Part shown: positions 57,697 through 64,000 of the stretch, piece by piece
Numbering within the stretch: position 1 is the stretch's first letter
Layout: every line of letters starts with the position of its first letter
Assembly: GCA_030278955.1 (NCBI GenBank)
Contig: JAOANR010000003.1
Coordinates: 56,661,628 to 56,725,627 of the forward strand
Length of the DNA stretch: 64,000 nucleotides
Reading direction: 5' to 3'
From: Hygrophila difformis
Lineage: Eukaryota > Streptophyta > Magnoliopsida > Lamiales > Acanthaceae
Translations under genes and position numbers: made by a program
The notes under the pieces: generated by a model
What the model saw: the letters and a program-made list of their open reading frames with translations, nothing else
Databases searched by the model: none
Told to the model about the DNA's origin: nothing

Positions 57697-57836
57697 GGAT
57701 ACAGCGTCGTTTTATTAGAGAATTACATTCCTCATTGCTCCTAGTTAGCTTATACATATAAATATAAATATTCACCCCCAAACCGATTCTAACCTGGGGA
57801 ATATGCAGGTACCGTCATTATTGAAGCCGTTGTTCT

Positions 57837-60800
57837 ATGCAAAGGAGGAAGCAGACGCCAGCCGAAATCCCGTATAACGCAGAAATAGAAAAGACAGCTC
57901 GACGTCTTAGGGCGGAGACTAAACGAAGATGGGAACGGGAAAGACAGGCACTACTTTCACCAAGCACCAGTAGCGACATCTCTGATATGGCCAACCCTGA
58001 CCTTCCCCCAATTATCCCACCCAATCCACCACTTCACAACATCGAGGAAGACCCCGAGGATGCTGATAACGATGATTTGGATAATCCCCCTCCTCAGACC
58101 ATTCAAGGAGGCGGGAACCCACCAAACATTGAACAGCAACACTTCGAGGACACCTCCTCCCAACCCGAACCCCCAGAAACCCACCAAACAACCAAAACCA
58201 CCAAAACTTCCAAAACCAGCAAAATCAGCAGTACCAGATCCTCATCAGAATCCCCCAAATCCTAATGACTTCAATGATCCGAGGAACTACTACATGCATC
58301 AGAACTACTATCCACAGCAGTATCAAGGAGGGGTTGAGAACAATCAACAAGCAGCAGCCGCTGATTACATGCAGCCAATCTTGGAGCCATATTTGAACAT
58401 TCCTGGACAAGCTCCATTCTTGTCCAGGAATTTCGAATTGAAGCTGGCCCTCATCAATCTTGTTCAGAGCAACCAGTTCGCAGGAGCAAGTCATGAAGAT
58501 CCCCATGATCATTTGCAGACTTTCCTAGAATTGTGTGATACGATCAAGAACCAGAATGTATCTGCTAACACCATTCGATTCAGGCTGTTTCCTTTCTCTC
58601 TGACTAGCGGGGCAAGAACATGGTACAAATCACTGCCCGTGAATCAGAAGTCTACATGGGAGGACGTGATCAGAAATTTCTTGACGAAGTACTTCCCGGA
58701 ATCCAAGGTGGATGAATGCCGCTCTAAGATTGCGGAATTCAAGATGAAGCCAGAAGAATCCCTGTATGATGCCAAGGAACGGTTCTTCAACTTGCTCAGG
58801 AAATGCCCCCGGCATGGTTTCCATGATTGGGAGAAATTGAGAAAGTTTTATAGCGGTTTGACCCCAGCATGGAAGAACATGCTTGATGCTGCCGGCGGTC
58901 AACACCTGCTATACATTCCCATGGATCAAGCTTGGGCCAAGATTGAAGCAATGAGTGTAAACAGATCTGTTCTTACTGATGATGTTAATTCCCCTCCCCC
59001 TTGTGGTTTTTGTGCTATAGGTACAACAGAGAAATCAGATATTGAAAAGTTGCAAGAGCAGGTGGCAGCATTGTCTGTTAATCAGGGAGCTGGGAGCTCC
59101 ACTCAAGGACAGCAAACAGATGTAATTTGTGGACTGTGTCAAGGTGCTCACGCAACTGACACATGCGAACAGATTACAGCTGAAAGCTGTAACTTTGCAG
59201 GGGCTTTCCCAAACAGGCACCCAAACTTGTCATACTCAAACAACAATGCCCTTAATTTCCACCTCTTGAACAAGCCACAACAACAGCAATTCAATCCTCA
59301 GCAGAACCAAGGATTCAATCAGAACAGGGGACAGAACTTTCAGAACCCAGGTTTCCAACCTCAGATCCAACAGAGGCCTCCTCAAAATTTCCAACAGCCT
59401 ACCCAGAACTTCCAAAATTTTCAGCCTCAAAACTTCCAGCCTCAATTCATCCCGAACCAAGGCCAATGGAACCAAAACTAGAATCAGAATCAAAATCAAA
59501 AGCCCCCTTCAAGGCTGGAGAATTTGATGACTGATTTTATCACCAGCCAGAAGGAGATTAACACTCAGCTGCAGGCTTCCATCAGAAATGTGGAGACCCA
59601 AGTTACTCAGATGGCTAATGAGATGCAGAAAAGGGATAAAGGAACGTTGCCAAGCACTGCGGAAAAGAACCCGCAATGCAAAGCAATAACCTTGAAATCT
59701 GGGAAGACACTGGCCGGACCAAAAGGAGTGGATGCTAGAAACACTCATGAGGAAGATGATGATCCTGTTGACAATGCTGATGAAGAAGCAATGGATGAAC
59801 AAAAGGAAGCCGAACAGCAGACTGACGCTGCAAAAAGAACGGCAGAAACAGAAAACGGTAATGGTGAAGGTACAACCTCTAACCATCTGCCACCAAAACA
59901 TGATAACAAAAACAAGTTCATGCCTAGGGTTCCTTACCCGGCTAGACTTAAAAATAAGCAACAAGATCTGAAGTTTGAAAAAATTTCTGAAAAGACTGCG
60001 GGAAGTTGAGATTACCATTCCTTTGATAGAAATGATCTCTGAAATGTCAGTCTATGCTAAGTTCTTGAAAGAAACGATTTCAGGAAAGAGACAGGTTGAG
60101 CAGGACGAATTGGTGGTACTCAACAGCACTTGCAGTGCTATCATCCAGAAGAAGCTGCCGGAAAAGAAAGAGGATCCCGGATGCTATACACTGCCGATTC
60201 GGATTGGCCAGAACAACGCCGGAAAAGGACTGTGTGACCTCGGTTCCAGCATTAACATTATGCCATTAACCATGGTTAAAAGTCTTAAGCTTGGAGTAGT
60301 TGAACCAGTCAAAATGAGGCTCCAGCTCACAGATAGGTCAATTACAAAGCCAATCGGGATCTTGAAAGATGTGATAATCAAAGCAGGCAGTACTCCGTTC
60401 CCAGTAGATTTCATCATTCTGGACATCGAGGAGGACTCCGACATGCCTCTCATCTTAGGCAGGCCGTTCTTGGCCACAGGCGGAGCACTAATTGATGCTA
60501 AATCCGGAAGGGTGACACTCTGCGTTGATGGGGATGAAGTCATTTTCGACATGGAGCAACTGCAGAAATTTCCGAACGACAGTTCTTGTTTTTCTTTTGA
60601 TGATGTAATAGTTAGGAAAGAGCTAGACTCTGGAAACAATGATGAAATGATGCTGTATGAACTTTCAAAGCAGGTACTGAAGCCTGCTGGTGCTGAGCCA
60701 AAGGAACAGTGCAGCGCCGTCCAATTTGAGGATCCCGAGTCCGGGGACCTTGAAGCATATGACGGTGCTGATTTCACTGCACAAGGAAATGATGGCACCG

Positions 60801-63800
60801 AAGAGGAAGAAGAGGATCCTGTACTGATGCAGGGTCCCGAAGGTAAATCTGATCTCCCACTACCCAATTCTCGCAAATTACTCCCTTCCGTTGAATGCCC
60901 ACCAGAGCTTGAACTTAAAACATTACCCGATCATCTCAAGTACGCGTTTCTCGCAGAACATAAAAAATTACCTGTGATTGTCTCGGCTAAGCTCTCCCAA
61001 GAGCAAGAAAATGCTCTGGTGGTCGTTCTTAAGAAACATGTACATGCAATAGGTTGGACCATTTCTGATATAAAAGGAATAAGCCCTTCTATTTGCATGC
61101 ACAGGATTTTAATGGAAGAAGAGTATAAACCCTCCCATCAACCTCAGAGGCGTTTGAACCCCCTCATGCAAGAAGTGGTAAGAAAGGAGGTTATCAAGCT
61201 CTTAGATGCTGGTATAATCTATCCCTATTTCTGACAGCAAATGGGTTAGCCCAGTGCAGGTCGTGCCAAAACGAGGAGGGATGTGCATAACCAAGAATGA
61301 GCAAGGAGAAGAGGTCGCAACCAGGCCAGTGACCGGATGGAGAGTTTGCATCGACTACCGGAAACTGAATGAGGCCACCCGCAAGGACCATTTTCCATTG
61401 CCTTTTATTGATCAAATGCTTGAGAGGTTGGCAGGGAGAGAATTTTATTGCTTTTTGGATGGTTATTCTGGGTATAATCAGATTGTTATTTCAAGCGAAG
61501 ACCATGAAAAAACTACTTTTACTTGCCCTTATGGCACTTTTGCCTATAGGCGCATGCCTTTCGGTCTTTGCAATGCACCTGCTACTTTTCAAAGATGCAT
61601 GATGTCTATATTCTCTGAATTTATCGAAAAATGCATTGAGGTCTTCATGGATGACTTCTCTGTATATGGAGATACGTTTGATGGATGTTTGACTAATCTT
61701 GCTCAGATTTTAAAGAGGTGTGAGGACACTAACTTAGTTTTAAATTGGGAGAAGTGCCATTTTATGGTCACTGAGGGCATAGTGTTAGGTCATCGCATTT
61801 CTCGTGCAGGTATTAGGGTTGATCCAGCCAAAGTTTCCATCATTTCCAATCTCCCTCTTCCTAACTCGATCAAATCAGTTAGGAGCTTCTTAAGGCATGC
61901 CGGTTTTTACCGGAGATTCATTAAGGATTTCTCTAAAATTGCCAAGCCGCTCACTAATCTGCTTTGTAAAGAAAATCCTTTCTTAATAAATGAAGCGTGT
62001 GTCCAAGCCTTTGACACGCTCAAGAAGATGTTGGTTTCTGCACCGATAGTGCAACCACCCGATTGGTCAATACCTTTCGAGGTAATGTGCGATGCTAGTG
62101 GTCTCGCCGTAGGCGCAGTTCTTGGACAACATAAGGATGGGAGACACTGCGTAATTCATTACGCAAGTCATGCCCTGAATGAAGCCCAAATTAACTACAC
62201 CACAACGGAGAAAGAGATGTATGTTGTAATCTTCGCGTTTGATAAATTCAGACAGTATCTTATAGGTACAAAGACTATAGTATACACCGATCATTCTACA
62301 TTGAGATACTTGTTTAGCAAACAAGATGCCAAACCTCGATTAATCAGGTGGGTACTGCTGTTGCAAGAATTTGACATCATAATAAAAGATAGGCGAGGTC
62401 GAGATAATGGTGCTGCTGACCACTTATCTCGATTAGAAATTGATAAAAAGGAAAAAGCCGTCAATGAAGAGTTTCCGGACGAACAGTTGTTCGCATTGCA
62501 TCTGCATAATCAAGCTTGTCCATGGTTTTCCGACATCGCTAACTTCTTGGCATGCGGAATAACCCCACAGTTTTCGAACTATCATCAGAAGAATAAGTTC
62601 AAACGAGATGTATTAAGTTACTTCTGGGAAGAACCTTATCTCTTCAAACACTGCGCCGATTCAATAATCAGGCGATGTGTGACCGAGCATGAAGCCTATC
62701 AAATTGTCAGAAAATGCCATGAATCAGAATATGGAGGGCACCATGGTCCCGCTCGAACGGCCCACAAGGTCCTCGAATGTGGATTCTATTGGCCTCACAT
62801 CTATGAGGATTGCAGGACATTTGTGAAAGGTTGCGACAAGTGCCAACGATTGGGAAACCTATCCAAGAGGGATGAGATGCCTCAAAAGGGAATTCTCACA
62901 CTTGAGATTTTCGATGTGTGGGGCATTGACTTCATGGGACCGTTTCCACCATCTGGTGGAAACTACTATATCTTGGTGGTTGTCGATTACGTGTCCAAAT
63001 GGGTCGAGGCTATCGCATTACCGACCAATGATGGTAGCCAAGTCATCAAGTTCCTCAAGAACAACATTTTTAGTCGATTTGGCGTACCTAGGGTGGTGAT
63101 ATCTGATGGAGGAACACACTTTATTAATAAAGCTTTTGAAACTTTAATGAGTAAAAATGGAATCCTCCATAAGATAGGCACGCCTTATCATCCCCAGACT
63201 AGTGGTCAAGTCGAAGTACCCAATCGCGAAATCAAACACATACTCGAAGCCACTGTCGGGATAACCCGTAAGGATTGGGCACGTAAGCTCAATGATGCTC
63301 TATGGGCATATCGCACAGCTTATAAGACTCCCATTGGGATGTCCCCTTACAGACTTATCTTCGGAAAAGCCTGTCATTTGCCTGTAGAGTTAGAGCATAA
63401 AGCTCACTGGGCCATTAAAATGCTTAACTTTGATCCGAAAGTTGCTCAGAGCAAACGCAAGTTGGACCTCAATGAAATTGAGAAAATATGAACGCTAGCT
63501 TATGAAAGCTCTCGAATTTATAAGGAGCGGACCCAGAAGTTGCACGATCGTCGGATTAAGCCTAAGCATTTCTATGTTGGTCAAAATGTACTATTGTTCA
63601 ATTCTAGGTTGAAGCTGTTCCCTGGGAAGCTTAAATACAGATGGGAAGGACCACATGAAGTGCTAGAAGTGTTTGAAAATGGAGCCGTCAGGATCCGAAC
63701 TGACAAGGGCAACATAGTGGTGAATGGACAACGATTGAAAGAGTACCTCGGACAGTTCGATCCGGAGAAAGAAAGCCAAGCAGTGGCAGACCCGGCTTAC

Positions 63801-63806
63801 ACTTAA
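57837..63806 (+). pseudogene. Athila-like Gag-Pol of the plus element, broken
   Basis: Starts MQRRKQTPAEIPYN. Order: N-terminal charged region, Gag (WYKSLPVNQKSTWEDVIRNF, FAGASHEDPHDHLQTFLELC), a zinc-knuckle-like motif CGLCQGAHATDTC (CX2CX3HX4C, complete here), a Gln/Asn-rich linker, protease (GLCDLGSSINIMPL), reverse transcriptase ([19 protein letters not shown]), RNase H ([25 protein letters not shown]), integrase with HHCC finger (CDKCQRLG) and catalytic residues in [20 protein letters not shown] and TSGQVEV, then a C-terminal DNA-binding tail ([18 protein letters not shown]). Lesions: frame change near 58200, TAG at 59479, one extra A near 59978, one extra base near 61228, TGA at 63489. 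The 745-residue block 61254-63491 is otherwise open. Confidence 0.92.
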
Positions 63807-63895
63807 TAAGAAACAGCATTAAAAACACAAAAATTTCATTTTATATATATATAGTATACTATTTCATAACAAGAAAGTACCCAAAAATCAATTAA

Positions 63896-63978
63896 ACATT
63901 TAGAGTACTAAGACTCTAAATGTGAGGATGTTGATATTTGGAGAAAATCTAATGCGTTTTATTTATCTGTCTTGCAGA
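63896..63978 (+). promoter_or_regulatory. Post-pol hairpin, conserved motif and splice acceptor (plus element)
   Basis: A perfect 11-bp stem (63896-63906 with 63913-63923) overlaps TAAATGTGAGGATGTTGATA (63917-63936). A tctgtcttgcag acceptor ends at about 63978 and is followed by AAAGTTCGGAACCATCAAAAAGA, similar to the sequence after the acceptor in the minus element. Conservation between two otherwise diverged copies suggests function. Confidence 0.65.
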
Positions 63979-64000
63979 AAGTTCGGAACCATCAAAAAGA

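Larger units (their letters stand above)
57031..64000 (+). mobile_element. Second Athila-like element, plus strand, partial
   Basis: 5' LTR remainder (57031-57678), Asp-tRNA PBS (57679-57696), gag-pol (57837-63806) and the start of the post-pol spacer are present; the rest lies beyond the window. It has the same lineage and architecture as the minus element but with much more sequence difference in LTR and gag, so it is a separate, older or different-subfamily insertion. It lies head to head with the minus element. Confidence 0.9.

Noticed and set aside
48111..63806. Endogenous pararetrovirus as an explanation for the RT/RNase H genes
   Set aside because: LTRs, an Asp-tRNA PBS and an integrase with the DDE residues downstream of RNase H place these in Ty3/gypsy (Athila type); no movement or coat protein motif is present.

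Overview
The window is nuclear DNA of a flowering plant, most likely a eudicot. The evidence is a complete 11-exon COG6 gene with plant-type introns, an intron-split glycine-rich protein A3-like gene, an F-box gene with an F-box-associated domain, abundant (TA)n and (ATT)n microsatellites, and plant transposon classes (Helitron, Tork-like Copia, Athila-like Ty3/gypsy, SINE, LINE, MITE). I do not name a species.

Layout. 1-0.75 kb: end of a minus-strand gypsy LTR. 0.75-2.05 kb: AT-rich DNA with a 210-bp tandem duplication. 2.05-7.8 kb: a decayed Helitron-like block on the minus strand, with an RPA70-like gene (8 exons, one frame break) followed by the N-terminal part of a Helitron Rep/helicase protein cut at an exon border. 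Between them lie a MITE and the first exon of Mediator subunit MED18 in the opposite orientation. 8.7-10.6 kb: an F-box gene (+). 11.9-13.1 kb: LINE 3' remnant and inverted SINE-like copies. 13.6-14.6 kb: glycine-rich protein A3-like gene (-). 15.2-20.3 kb: a structurally perfect Copia retrotransposon (identical-looking 436-bp LTRs, PBS, PPT, one 1317-residue ORF, GAAAT target duplication) inserted in the shared promoter region between that gene and COG6. 20.8-26.5 kb: COG6 (+). 27.3-30 kb: MITE-like elements, a decayed carotenoid cleavage dioxygenase fragment and a SINE with a perfect 10-bp target duplication.

30.1 kb to the end is nested retrotransposons. A minus-strand Copia element (30.1-34.44 kb) is cut by a very large minus-strand Athila-like element (34.44 kb to at least 56.53 kb). 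A 500-N gap separates its 5' LTR from a second Athila-like element running the other way (57.03-64 kb), so the two are head to head. Both gag-pol genes are broken by frameshifts and stops.

The least ordinary part is the 11-kb spacer of the minus Athila-like element, between pol and the 3' LTR. It holds three arrays of a repeated nested palindrome (core AATTCGGTCTAGACCGAATT, period about 75-125 bp). Two arrays lie directly upstream of TATA boxes. One TATA leads to a spliced, Athila-internal gene for a Trp-rich protein and a coiled-coil, NLS-bearing protein. A conserved hairpin plus a 20-nt motif precedes apparent splice acceptors. The layout motif, about 350 bp, palindrome array, TATA occurs twice. 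This looks like a self-contained regulatory system carried by the retrotransposon; its function is inference.
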